A stretch of DNA of 64,000 nucleotides from Sulfurisphaera tokodaii str. 7. Lineage in GTDB: Archaea; Thermoproteota; Thermoprotei_A; Sulfolobales; Sulfolobaceae. Of the stretch, positions 7,838 through 15,713 are shown piece after piece. The translations under genes were made by a program, and so were the position numbers. The notes under the pieces were generated by a model. The model worked only from the letters and a program-made list of their open reading frames with translations, was not told the DNA's origin and ran no database searches. The number at the start of each line of letters is the position of its first letter. The first letter of the stretch is position 1. The stretch is taken from positions 1,936,001-2,000,000 of the forward strand of contig NC_003106.2 in assembly GCF_000011205.1 (NCBI RefSeq), read 5' to 3'.

Positions 7838-8422
7838 TTACATGGGAATACATTCATTCAATACTTCGGATATCGCATTCATTATTATGATTGCATCATT
7901 AATAACATTATTAAGTGAAAGAGTAACGCGTAACATCCTATTCTGTACAACTGGCGTAACTTTGGCTCTATAAACTTCTTCATTACTCACACTAACTAGG
8001 GAACCGTTCCATATGAAACAATATGTATCCCCCCTAAGCGTATTTCTCTCTTCTATTCTAAGGTTTTCAATAGAAAGGGAATAAGTTTTTGAATCTACTA
8101 TTGGGATACGTAATTCATCTTCTTCTTCCTCTCCTATCTTTCTATTACTTGCTGTAATTACTATTCTCTCTGAGTCAAATGGGTATAATTCATACTCCAC
8201 AAAGAGGAAACCCTTCTCTTCCGTAAGCCTTCTTTTAACTTCATGCAAAGCTAATTCAAAAACCTCCGTTAAATATTTTAGATACTCACTCTCTAAGATG
8301 TGTACTGATCCCTTGTGTACTGATCCTTCTTGCATAAATAAAAAATAGTTATAACTCATATATAAGTCATAGAGCTTCTCACCATTATTATTCATAGAAG
8401 ATGTTTTTTGTATGGCCTTCAA
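7838..8422 (-). CDS. Hypothetical protein
   Basis: A 194-aa protein with mixed helix and strand, acidic middle (GEEEEDELRIP) and no membrane segment. No family recognised. A short tandem duplication is visible: EGSVHKGSVH (about residues 32-41). It lies 47 bp from the end of the IS607 tnpB and may be truncated or shifted by that insertion. The real start could be the second Met (MNNNGEKL). Confidence 0.5.
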   Translation of the reverse strand: MKAIQKTSSMNNNGEKLYDLYMSYNYFLFMQEGSVHKGSVHILESEYLKYLTEVFELALHEVKRRLTEEKGFLFVEYELYPFDSERIVITASNRKIGEEEEDELRIPIVDSKTYSLSIENLRIEERNTLRGDTYCFIWNGSLVSVSNEEVYRAKVTPVVQNRMLRVTLSLNNVINDAIIIMNAISEVLNECIPM

Positions 8423-8469
8423 TAGCCCGTTCTGACTTACGTATAATTGATTATTACAATTAGTAGTGT

Positions 8470-9795
8470 TTACCCGTGGCGTAACTTCCCCTTACTTTTA
8501 ATCACTTCTAATTCCGCCACGGGCACCCCTCTTAAGGGATCATACACAGTCACCCTTAAATCATTGGGGCTGGTCGAGGGAAACACCACTACCCTCCCAT
8601 CCACCTTTTTCATGAGATTAAGAGGTGCAATAGAATCCCTTTCTAACAATACTTCACCGCTTTCCAAGTACCTAGCATTCACCTTGAAAACTTTAATCAC
8701 CCTACCCTCGTGAGCAGTGCCCGTCATCAAGTAGGGGTTAAAAACCTTGACAACCCTCTCAATGAGCTGCTTACTTTTCTTTAACTTCTCTCCAGTGAAC
8801 GGGTTGAGAGAGGAAGTGTAAGATTCAGAAACCTCCGTAACTTCTATCGGCTGAGTTTTTAACATCTCAGTAAACTTGACTACGCTCCACTGGTGAATCC
8901 TATGCCTAAGCTTACTACTTTTATCACCCTCCATCCTCTTCTTAGCCCTTGAAGAAAACTTGCCAACAATAACTCTTGCATTCAAGTCCCTAGCTAACTC
9001 TACAATTCTCTTAACAGTCTTCCTCAGCACGTCAAGTTTCCTCTCCCTTTCCCTTAATCTCCTCAGCTTTTTCTTAATTAGCTCGTCCTTAGTTGAATAT
9101 CCTTTAGTAATTTCTTTCCTTCTTATGGAGTAATTAACGACAATCCTCCCTAATCCAGTCTCATAACGCCTTATCTCCTTGAGCTTGAAATCCTCAAAAA
9201 CTGCTAAGGTGGCGTTATTCTCATTAACGTCAATAGAAACGTAATTACCTTCTTTCGTCTCCACCTCAACCTCCTTCTCAAAAGTTAACCAAACTAGTAC
9301 TTTCCTACCTACTAGCCTTAGCTTAAGCTCTTGTGAAACCCTCCAGCCTTTACTCACGTAATGAATAAATTGTTTAGTTACCTTGAGGGGAATATCAATC
9401 CAACCCTTATGAGTTAAGATGCTGACGGATATCTTGTTAAACCTCCAATTAATCGTGTTTGGAATAGAGATCATAACCCTTCTGTACTCTGGCTTATCCT
9501 TCCTCGTTAGTCCCCTCTTTTTCCTCTTTCTGAAACTCTTGATTATCCTACCAGCAATGATATAAGCACCTTCGATAACCCTAGATGGCAAGAAGGGATA
9601 TTTCTTCTTATAATAATTGTAAAACCTCTCGTGTAACTTCTTCCTTGTAGTGGGCAAGTCCTCGGAGAGTATGATGTTAATCATTTCATTAACGATCACT
9701 TTCTGATACTCCTCAACCTCCTTTAACACATGATACTTCCAGTAGTTAAGAGGGTCGCTCTCTAGCTTAACAGTCCTTTTCAACGTCTTCAACAC
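8470..9795 (-). CDS. tnpB: TnpB-like protein of IS607 element, degenerate RuvC and no zinc finger
   Basis: A 441-aa protein of the TnpB/OrfB family (the Cas12 ancestor: RNA-guided DNA nuclease). RuvC-I is present as YVSIDVNENNATLAVF (D189), and RuvC-III may be ERDSIAPLNLM (D387). At the RuvC-II position the usual V-x-E-x-L reads VIVGKFSSRAKKRM, so the catalytic Glu is replaced. The Cys4 zinc finger (C-P-x-C-G twice) is absent: the region reads TEVSESYTSSLNPF. It overlaps tnpA by 29 nt. It may be a catalytically dead, regulatory or simply divergent TnpB. Confidence 0.88.
   Translation of the reverse strand: MLKTLKRTVKLESDPLNYWKYHVLKEVEEYQKVIVNEMINIILSEDLPTTRKKLHERFYNYYKKKYPFLPSRVIEGAYIIAGRIIKSFRKRKKRGLTRKDKPEYRRVMISIPNTINWRFNKISVSILTHKGWIDIPLKVTKQFIHYVSKGWRVSQELKLRLVGRKVLVWLTFEKEVEVETKEGNYVSIDVNENNATLAVFEDFKLKEIRRYETGLGRIVVNYSIRRKEITKGYSTKDELIKKKLRRLRERERKLDVLRKTVKRIVELARDLNARVIVGKFSSRAKKRMEGDKSSKLRHRIHQWSVVKFTEMLKTQPIEVTEVSESYTSSLNPFTGEKLKKSKQLIERVVKVFNPYLMTGTAHEGRVIKVFKVNARYLESGEVLLERDSIAPLNLMKKVDGRVVVFPSTSPNDLRVTVYDPLRGVPVAELEVIKSKGKLRHG
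8473..8523 (-). ncRNA. Hairpin at the tnpB 3' end, possible omega-RNA part
   Basis: Perfect arms CCCGTGGCG (8473-8481) and CGCCACGGG (8515-8523) enclose 33 nt across the last codons of tnpB. TnpB guide (omega) RNAs are made from the 3' end of tnpB and the right end of the element, so this stem is a candidate for part of that RNA. I cannot place the guide boundary. Confidence 0.4.
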
Positions 9796-10375
9796 ATTTA
9801 ACCACCTTCTCGTACTTATGACCGTAGATCCTGGAGGCGAATGACTTGACTATTTCCACGAAGTCCTCCACCAGCTCTTGCATGTAGTCCTTTGGTTCCT
9901 CTTGAAAAGCAACGACTACGTCAACCCCATAAGCCTTGAAGAGCTCTACTAAGTAGTTGAAACCGAAACGCGTCAGCCTGTCCTTGTAAGCTATGACGAC
10001 GGCGTCTATTTGCTTCCTCCTAGCCAACTCAATCAGCTTCTTTAAACCCCTCCTGTCCTCCTTCAGTCCAGACCCTACGTCCTTGATCTCCACAACGCTC
10101 ACATCGCCGTAATTCTTCTTAACCCATTCCCTCAACGCGTTTAATTGCCTTTCCAGGTTGTCCTTTTGTGTATTAGACGAAACCCTAGCGTAAATTGCGA
10201 TCTGTTTAAGCCTACCGCCACCGCTTAATAACCTCTCTACTTCGCTGTAAGGTATCCTCCACCTGCCGTTAATTTCGATGGCCTTTATTTTCCCTTCCCT
10301 AATCCACTTTATCACGCCACTCCTGCTCATCCCGAATATTTCGGCAACCTCACTGGGAGTTAGGTATCTCTCCAC
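9767..10375 (-). CDS. tnpA: IS607 serine recombinase (transposase) with MerR-type HTH
   Basis: A 202-aa protein. Residues 4-50 (LTPSEVAEIFGMSRSGVIKWI ... GRWRIPYSEVERLL in two blocks) are a MerR/excisionase-like winged HTH. From residue 57 a resolvase catalytic domain follows: IAIYARVSS with the nucleophilic Ser66, GSGLKEDRRGLKKLI, and YKDRLTRFGF. It cuts and joins DNA via a Ser-DNA intermediate. A TATA-like CTTTTAAATAC at about 10396-10406 on the minus strand lies 20-30 nt upstream. Its HTH closely resembles that of the M48-fusion gene at 15714. Confidence 0.93.
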   Translation of the reverse strand: MERYLTPSEVAEIFGMSRSGVIKWIREGKIKAIEINGRWRIPYSEVERLLSGGGRLKQIAIYARVSSNTQKDNLERQLNALREWVKKNYGDVSVVEIKDVGSGLKEDRRGLKKLIELARRKQIDAVVIAYKDRLTRFGFNYLVELFKAYGVDVVVAFQEEPKDYMQELVEDFVEIVKSFASRIYGHKYEKVVKCVEDVEKDC

Positions 10376-10618
10376 AATAATTAGAAGCGATTAAAAGTAT
10401 TTAAAAGTTACTTAAAAATGCTACAGTCTAAGGAAATTCTCTTCATAAAAATATTTGCTCACAGAATAGCAAATACTGTAAACTACATTATCTATTTTTA
10501 TTGCTTTCTGGCAAGAAATCTTCAATTAGTGATGAGGATGAAGGGTTTTATTTTGGGACGTTCAGTAGTAAATCTCTCGGTTTTCAAGTATAGTGTTAGC
10601 CGAGGTCTCCACGTGGGC

Positions 10619-11122
10619 CTAAGTAAGTTCTTGTAATGCGCATAAAAAGTCCTTAAAACTTCTGAGGTTTTGAATCCTCTCAGAACTAACTTCATTTAAA
10701 TAATTAGGAAGCTGGTATTTTTCATAACTCCTAGTTCTTTTCAGCACATCAGAAGGTTTATGAACATTATGGAGAATCCATTCTTCTATCTCTTCATCAA
10801 ATATTATTATAAAAATTTTCTTACCAACATTGCTATTTAATTCCTTGAGATGGGATCTGACTTCTTCATAAACTTCTTCTCTGTTTCTCCCGTCAGCATC
10901 TTGAAATATAAGGATTTTATCACATTTATCAATAATGTTCTTTATTATTCTCCTCATTTTATCTGTGCAAAGCTGGATTTTTCTATATGTATCCTTCCCC
11001 TTACAGATGTAAATTTCGCTATTAACGACCTTTAGCTCTATCAACCTCTTAATTACTCCTTCAATAAATGCGGGTGCGTATGTATCTTCTGTTAAAAGCG
11101 CTACTGTTATTCTATCCCCCAT
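10619..11122 (-). CDS. TOPRIM-like protein, partner of AAA ATPase (split OLD-like)
   Basis: A 167-aa protein with the three marks of TOPRIM-type nucleases or primases: a first Glu in LLTEDTYAPAFIEGVI (E12), a D-x-D in ILIFQDADGR (D75, D77), and an acidic patch IIIFDEEIEEWIL. Its ATG follows directly on the stop codon of the upstream AAA ATPase (TAGATG). Fused ATPase-TOPRIM proteins are OLD nucleases, as in phage P2 Old and Gabija GajA. Here the two halves are separate genes. Role in phage/virus or plasmid defence is inferred from the pairing. Confidence 0.72.
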   Translation of the reverse strand: MGDRITVALLTEDTYAPAFIEGVIKRLIELKVVNSEIYICKGKDTYRKIQLCTDKMRRIIKNIIDKCDKILIFQDADGRNREEVYEEVRSHLKELNSNVGKKIFIIIFDEEIEEWILHNVHKPSDVLKRTRSYEKYQLPNYLNEVSSERIQNLRSFKDFLCALQELT

Positions 11123-12202
11123 CTAGGAATAGAATAAGTACTCACTTAATAATAACCCTTTCTCACTTAACTCCTTTTTAAGCTCCTTAACATTACTAAT
11201 TCTCTTCATTATACTCCTACCACCCTCTTTCTCAACCATTATTACATCTTCTACCTTTACCAAATCTATAACCATAGGCGAGTGGGTAGTGACAATTATC
11301 TGGGGTTCCGAATATTCGAAAACATCTGTAAGCCTTTCTAAAAAGTTAAGGTGTAACGAGTTCTCTACCTCATCAATTACTAATAATGAAGGCTTAAGCT
11401 TGTATATTACGGTCATTATGGCTATCATCTTAACAACTCCAGAAGGAATAGCAGATGAGTGTAAAAATACCTCCCTGTTTCCGACCCTCTCTAAAATATA
11501 CATCACAAAGTTCCCCTCTGGGCTAACATCTACTTTAATAGCCATGTTTAGTTCTGTTAAGAATTCCTGAATTGGTTTAGGTAAATCGTTCAACAACCTG
11601 GGTAACCCAAAACCGTCTATTCTAATCCCGTAAGGGGAATTAAACGGTACCGGGCTTAACGCAGTATAGGGGTTTATACGTAATACTACAAAGTCACTGC
11701 CGAGCTTTGTTAAAAGGTCGAGTAGTTGAGGAGGGATAGGGAAACTAGATAGAGTCATGGGACCTATTCTTTGAACAGTATGGAATATGCTCAGTGAAGG
11801 GTCAATTTCGTACTTTTTATCATCGACGTAGACCTCATTATACCTCCTAGATATTTTTACACCTTGATGTTCTAACTCCTCTTCCAGCACTCTTAACCCG
11901 TCCTTCCCGTTAATTACTGTGCGGTAGTGGTAATTATCCCCTTGTACTTCAATTTCAACGTTTAAACTCTCATCGTTCATATAAACTAAGTTCTTATACC
12001 CTCCCCAGTAAAGAAAGGGGTAAGGAGGAAGTGATGAAGGTCTAATAAACTCCCTTAAAAACAAGAATACATCAACAAAATTGCTCTTCCCCGCTCCATT
12101 AGGCCCAACAAGTACATTAACCTTATGAAGGTCTATCCTGAGGTCGTCAAAGCTCTTAAAGTTCTTAACCCTTATCCATTGTATCATTTTAAAAAATAAC
12201 AA
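11123..12202 (-). CDS. AAA-type ATPase (AAA_21/OLD-like), defence candidate
   Basis: A 359-aa ATPase of the SMC/ABC-like AAA_21 group. It has IRVKNFKSFDDLRIDL at the start, Walker A GPNGAGKS at residues 33-40, a signature-like SSAIPSGVVKM, Walker B SLLVIDEVENSLH and the switch His in VTTHSP. These proteins dimerise with DNA as the usual substrate and drive a partner nuclease. The directly abutting downstream gene is TOPRIM-like. The start at 12202 or the Met five codons in (MIQWIRVKNF) are both possible; the second fits the family better. Confidence 0.85.
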   Translation of the reverse strand: MLFFKMIQWIRVKNFKSFDDLRIDLHKVNVLVGPNGAGKSNFVDVFLFLREFIRPSSLPPYPFLYWGGYKNLVYMNDESLNVEIEVQGDNYHYRTVINGKDGLRVLEEELEHQGVKISRRYNEVYVDDKKYEIDPSLSIFHTVQRIGPMTLSSFPIPPQLLDLLTKLGSDFVVLRINPYTALSPVPFNSPYGIRIDGFGLPRLLNDLPKPIQEFLTELNMAIKVDVSPEGNFVMYILERVGNREVFLHSSAIPSGVVKMIAIMTVIYKLKPSLLVIDEVENSLHLNFLERLTDVFEYSEPQIIVTTHSPMVIDLVKVEDVIMVEKEGGRSIMKRISNVKELKKELSEKGLLLSEYLFYS

Positions 12203-12259
12203 AACCCTAAAAAATAACTCTTTCGATCAAAACTGCCGTTGCTAACAGTTTCAGATAAG

Positions 12260-12486
12260 TCATGAATTATATTCATTCAATTTTTCAAATCCTTTTAACG
12301 CTATTAGATAAGCTGAAGCCATATGCCTATCAAAACCTCTCTCCCTCATTAACCTCTCGTGCTCCTCAGAATTAGTAGTACCCTTTGGGCTAGGAGGGAG
12401 TCTGATAAACCAATCTTCATAGAGACTGTTGCTCTGATTGGGTTCTTTCCCCTCCTAGCTATTAAATATTCACTAGAAAAACCCAT
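12260..12486 (-). pseudogene. Small conserved-looking gene broken by a frameshift
   Basis: The minus strand from ATG at 12486 reads [14 protein letters not shown]. After a shift of frame near 12435 it continues as [19 protein letters not shown], then [20 protein letters not shown] and AYLIALKGFEKLNEYNS to a stop at 12260. Both parts have coding character (codon use, amphipathic helix at the end), so this looks like one gene of about 75 codons with a single frameshift. I do not recognise the family. It sits between the AAA ATPase and an ISH3 insertion. Confidence 0.5.
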
Positions 12487-12526
12487 ATTTAAATATATAT
12501 CCCCGCCCTGAACGGTAGACCCAAAA

Positions 12527-13585
12527 TCACCTCCTTAAAAATAAATCTATAGTATTAATAAGTGTTTCCACCAGATTAAATAGGGAATTTTCCAAATTTA
12601 GTAAATCTTCAGGGAACAAGAGGATCAGTAGTCGTCTGAACTCTTCCCTACCCATCACACTCTTAAATATAGTGTAGAAGGAGTAAAAGGCCATGGCCAG
12701 CACGAAGATCAGCGTGCGAAAGACGAACTTAGTGGAACTAGTGAAGGGAAGGAACGCCTTAATGTCACGATAAGAAGTCTCTATGGGGCCCCTTACCTTA
12801 TTATACAACTTCAACACGTCCCCCTTTTTTAGGTCAAGGTTAGTAGCCCTAGCGAAATAAACGACCTCCCTCCTCTTCCTCCTAACCTTCTCCTTGCTAT
12901 ACACGAGGAGCCTAAACTTAACTTGCTCCTCCCTCCTCTTCCTCTTACTGTTAGTCGTGTACTCCCCGTCAAACTCCTCATAAACCTTCACGTCCCCAAC
13001 GGGGACACCGATTATGTACTTAAACTGCGAAATGAAGTTAAGCACACCAACTGTATAGAAACCCGCATCAAGAGTTATCAACCTTATCTTTAACCCCATT
13101 GCGACGACTTGTTCCACGAGGGCCTTCACGATATCTTCCTTTGTCATGCCGTTCACTTGTGTGATGAAAGCCAGTAGGAGTATTTTCCCTCCATATTTGG
13201 TCGTCGCTGTCGCGTGGTTCCACGAGTTTCCCTTTTCCGAAGTCCCCAGTCCTTTAACTTGTTTCCCGTACCAAGTTTTGGTGGTCCAGTCTATTGATAT
13301 GTCTATTTCCTTTACTCCCTTTAGTGTTTCCAAGGATATTTTCCTCATTTGTTCCAAGAGTTTCTCGACTACTTCTATTCCTTGCTCTTCTACGTAGTTC
13401 CTCACGGTCTGTGGCGACACGTTGTATGCACTTGACTTGTTTTCTATGGAACTGTTCCATAAGCACGCGGAGATTAGTGTCTTCCCTACGTCCTCTGCTT
13501 TTTTCCCTTTGAAGTCTAACATGGAAAGTAATTTATATCCTATCCGTTGGACGTTATTTTGGTGAGGGAGGTTTGGTATTACCAT
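12527..13585 (-). CDS. ISH3-family DDE transposase
   Basis: A 352-aa transposase. N-terminal HTH-like segment ([19 protein letters not shown]), then the RNase-H-like domain with [15 protein letters not shown] (first Asp), [16 protein letters not shown] (second Asp) and [18 protein letters not shown] (Glu with the following K/R helix). The sequence matches the ISH3/ISC1439-ISC1225 type common in Sulfolobales. The ATG lies inside one arm of a long inverted repeat, so translation may be limited by RNA structure. Confidence 0.92.
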   Translation of the reverse strand: MVIPNLPHQNNVQRIGYKLLSMLDFKGKKAEDVGKTLISACLWNSSIENKSSAYNVSPQTVRNYVEEQGIEVVEKLLEQMRKISLETLKGVKEIDISIDWTTKTWYGKQVKGLGTSEKGNSWNHATATTKYGGKILLLAFITQVNGMTKEDIVKALVEQVVAMGLKIRLITLDAGFYTVGVLNFISQFKYIIGVPVGDVKVYEEFDGEYTTNSKRKRREEQVKFRLLVYSKEKVRRKRREVVYFARATNLDLKKGDVLKLYNKVRGPIETSYRDIKAFLPFTSSTKFVFRTLIFVLAMAFYSFYTIFKSVMGREEFRRLLILLFPEDLLNLENSLFNLVETLINTIDLFLRR

Positions 13586-13623
13586 CTTGTCCTATCACGT
13601 GGTAATACTCCTCCTCCCTCACC
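13561..13623. promoter_or_regulatory. Palindromic leader of the ISH3 transposase
   Basis: Outer arms GGTGAGGGAGG (13561-13571) and CCTCCCTCACC (13613-13623) enclose inner arms GGTATTACC and GGTAATACT. The transposase ATG is in this structure. Comparable nested palindromes containing GTAATAC/GTATTAC occur at the start of the ISH3 remnant (30.56 kb) and of the IS6-like elements (0.96 and 58.1 kb). Confidence 0.55.
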
Positions 13624-13933
13624 ATAAACCTTTCTCCAATTTATTGAATTCTTCATATCGTTATAAATTCAGTTATCTTATGTGAGTTTAATATTATCCT
13701 ATGGTAATTATTTTTACTAATTAGATTTTGGGTCTACCGTGAAGGATGAGACTTTCAAACTTTTGTAAACTACGAATTATAGCATCTAAAAATTCTATAC
13801 AGTAAAAATCTTGTCAAATAATCTACTACAAGGAGATGAAGCCATTACAGCGTCGACTGGGACATTACACCTTATTAATTATCCGTTTTTAAACTCGCAT
13901 CACTCTATTTCAAATTCAGCGCCATGATAACCT

Positions 13934-14040
13934 TTAAAGTTCTATATCTTCAACCTTTTTACCATATAACGTTTTAAAAACTTTGTAATTAGACGAGCTT
14001 TAATTAACTGCATCTTACATCATGCACTGGTTCACTTCAA
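13934..14040 (-). pseudogene. C-terminal fragment of a decayed vapC
   Basis: The minus strand encodes KVFKTLYGKKVEDIEL followed by stop at 13934, which parallels the end of the intact VapC at 14810 (NVKHFERIQGVKVENWK). Just upstream, in another frame, is KARLIT, fitting the preceding strand. The rest is not recoverable. The remainder of 13741-14180 shows no clear gene. Confidence 0.4.
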
Positions 14041-14180
14041 AATCTCCATATTAACACTTCTCAATGGCTCACATGAACACCATAAAATTCTTACGACTCT
14101 TATCGAATTTCTTTGAGAACACTTCCTCATTAAATAATATCTCTACTTATTCTTTATTCCAAATTTGGATTACTCGCATT

Positions 14181-14214
14181 AGGTTTAAAATTGTGTTTAA
14201 ACATAAGTTTAAAC
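14181..14214 (+). promoter_or_regulatory. vapB promoter with double GTTTAAAC palindrome
   Basis: A TATA-like AGGTTTAAAATTG (14181-14193) is followed by two perfect GTTTAAAC palindromes (14195-14202 and 14207-14214), 12 bp apart centre to centre, ending at the vapB ATG. Their place over the expected transcription start suggests an operator for autoregulation by the VapB(C) complex. Confidence 0.5.
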
Positions 14215-14436
14215 ATGGCAAAGACTATCACGATTTCTGAAGAGGCGTATAGGTTATTATTAAGTGAGAAGAGGGAAGGAGAGAGCTTTTCCGACGTTAT
14301 TATAAGGTTGGTGAAGAGTAGTAGAAAAAATATTATGGATTATGCTGGTATTTGGGGAGATATGAATGATGAAGAGGTTAACAAACTGTTCGAAGATTTA
14401 AAGAAGATGTGGGAAAGATGGAATGTAAATGCTTAG
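14215..14436 (+). CDS. vapB: VapB-type antitoxin
   Basis: A 73-aa protein beginning MAKTITISEEAYRLLLSEKR, the typical N-terminus of archaeal VapB antitoxins of the DUF217 type, followed by GESFSDVIIRLVKS and an acidic-basic C-terminal tail (LFEDLKKMWERWNV) that would wrap the toxin. I chose ATG at 14215 over the TTG at 14191 because the family starts at this point and the promoter palindromes end there. It overlaps vapC. Confidence 0.85.
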   Translation: MAKTITISEEAYRLLLSEKREGESFSDVIIRLVKSSRKNIMDYAGIWGDMNDEEVNKLFEDLKKMWERWNVNA

Positions 14437-14810
14437 ATAGCGATATACTTATTGATTTTCTAAGGGGTAAGGAAAAGGCAGTGAAGTACATTGAATCCGT
14501 AAGAGGGAGTAGTAGGATAGTAACTACAGTAATTAACGTATTTGAACTGTATTATGGGGCTTTAAAATATAATAAGGATGTTGAGAAACTTGATGAATTT
14601 TTACAATCAGTAGAAATACTCCCATTTACAGTATCTGAGGCTAAGAAGGCTGCTGAAATAGAAGTAGACCTTGAAAATCGAGGAGAGGTAATAGGTTTAA
14701 AAGACGTGTTAATAAGTTCTATTGCATTAAATAATAATTGTACTATAGTTACCGGAAATGTTAAACACTTTGAAAGAATTCAAGGGGTTAAAGTTGAGAA
14801 CTGGAAGTAA
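14418..14810 (+). CDS. vapC: VapC-type PIN-domain toxin
   Basis: About 130 aa. PIN acidic positions are seen in CLDSDILIDFLRG, VFELYYG and GLKDVLISSIAL, with TIVTGNVKHFERI at the end. VapC toxins are Mg-dependent RNases that cut tRNA or rRNA. The gene overlaps vapB by 19 nt if ATG at 14418 is used (ATG at 14409 is also in frame). This pair is intact, unlike the two decayed vapC copies at 3.2 and 13.9 kb. Confidence 0.9.
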   Translation: MECKCLDSDILIDFLRGKEKAVKYIESVRGSSRIVTTVINVFELYYGALKYNKDVEKLDEFLQSVEILPFTVSEAKKAAEIEVDLENRGEVIGLKDVLISSIALNNNCTIVTGNVKHFERIQGVKVENWK

Positions 14811-15642
14811 GAAAAGTAATATAACAAACTATCTGCGTACTTACTATAAAAAGAGTAAGCTAACTTGGCTAAAATAGCCGATAATTATTGGAAGAAGATG
14901 AGTCTATAAGAGGAATTATATGTCAGATTACTTCAGATTAAACTAATTACCTTCGTTATCTTATAAAGCTTTATTATCATCTATTTTCTGGTTCTGTAAA
15001 AGAATTAAAAATCATTTTGTCCCAGAAAATTCATAGTGTGTTATTGAGTTATTTCTATAAATGTAGACGTAAATTAATATGTTAATTTGATATTTATCTT
15101 TTTATAAAGAAAGCTCATTTATATCAACTATTCTAAGGGTCACACAAGCCTCGCATGTGTTATAGAAATCACTCCTATCCCTTCCCAACCTTATATTAAC
15201 TTCTCTTACTTTCACGAGCGAGCGTCCAATGTGTAATTAATGTGAATAACTAAATAAAGTAAAAAGTTATAAAACACGTTTACCTAGAATTAAACTCACT
15301 TAATTACGACAAGTATGATAATATAAAATCAATTTATTAAATGTAGTTACAAATAATTCCGTAATTTTTGATAATAAAGGCTAAGAAAGCTTCTCTAGTA
15401 TGTTTTATAACATAGAGTTTAACACAAAGTATAATCTAGGTGTAACCTCAATTAAGTATTACTATACCAGTTGAGTCTGTGATACTTATTTTTCATATGA
15501 AAATTTTGTTAATAAAGTAAATTACGTTAATTACGAATTAGACGCTCTCTCGAGGTGGTTTAAAAAAGTTAAGGCTATCCTCAGCTTTTAAATCTTTTAT
15601 AAAATAAAAAATAAGTTAATAATAGTAAAAATTCATAATGTT
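14811..15642. other. AT-rich gene-free stretch
   Basis: No gene with coding character over 800 bp. A 36-codon minus-strand frame near 15110-15220 (GTG start, containing RLGRDRSDFYNTCEACVTL) could be a fragment of an old gene, but it is too short to identify. Confidence 0.35.
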
Positions 15643-15691
15643 TATTGACATTCATTATTGACATTCATTGACATAAAGTAAAGTTTATATC
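15643..15691 (+). promoter_or_regulatory. 13-bp direct repeats and TATA box upstream of HTH-M48/Argonaute operon
   Basis: TATTGACATTCAT occurs twice back to back (15643-15655 and 15656-15668), followed by a third TGACAT (15669-15674). A TATA-like TTTATATC follows at 15684-15691, about 25 bp before the ATG at 15714. The repeats sit just upstream of the TATA box, where archaeal activators or repressors often bind. The MerR-like HTH encoded by the first gene is a natural candidate ligand. Confidence 0.6.
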
Positions 15692-15713
15692 CAGCCTATT
15701 CAGATATAATATT

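Larger units (their letters stand above)
8440..10410 (-). mobile_element. IS607-family element (approximate limits)
   Basis: Two overlapping genes on the minus strand, a serine recombinase with a MerR-type HTH (tnpA) followed by tnpB, define an IS607-type element. IS607 elements lack terminal inverted repeats and target duplications, so the ends given here are guesses from the gene limits. A 9-bp hairpin at the tnpB 3' end and a promoter upstream of tnpA fall inside. Confidence 0.85.
12512..13740 (-). mobile_element. ISH3-family insertion sequence (ISC1225-like), complete
   Basis: A 1229-bp element with perfect 17-bp terminal inverted repeats: ACGGTAGACCCAAAATC at 12512-12528 and its complement at 13724-13740. 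It carries one intact transposase gene on the minus strand. Length and repeat resemble the Sulfolobus ISC1225 group as I recall it. I see no clear target duplication in the flanks (only GA on both sides). Confidence 0.9.

Noticed and set aside
10418-10636. 72-aa plus-strand open frame upstream of the IS607 tnpA
   Set aside because: Overlaps the IS607 leader and the end of the TOPRIM gene; amino-acid composition is not protein-like and no start signal is present.
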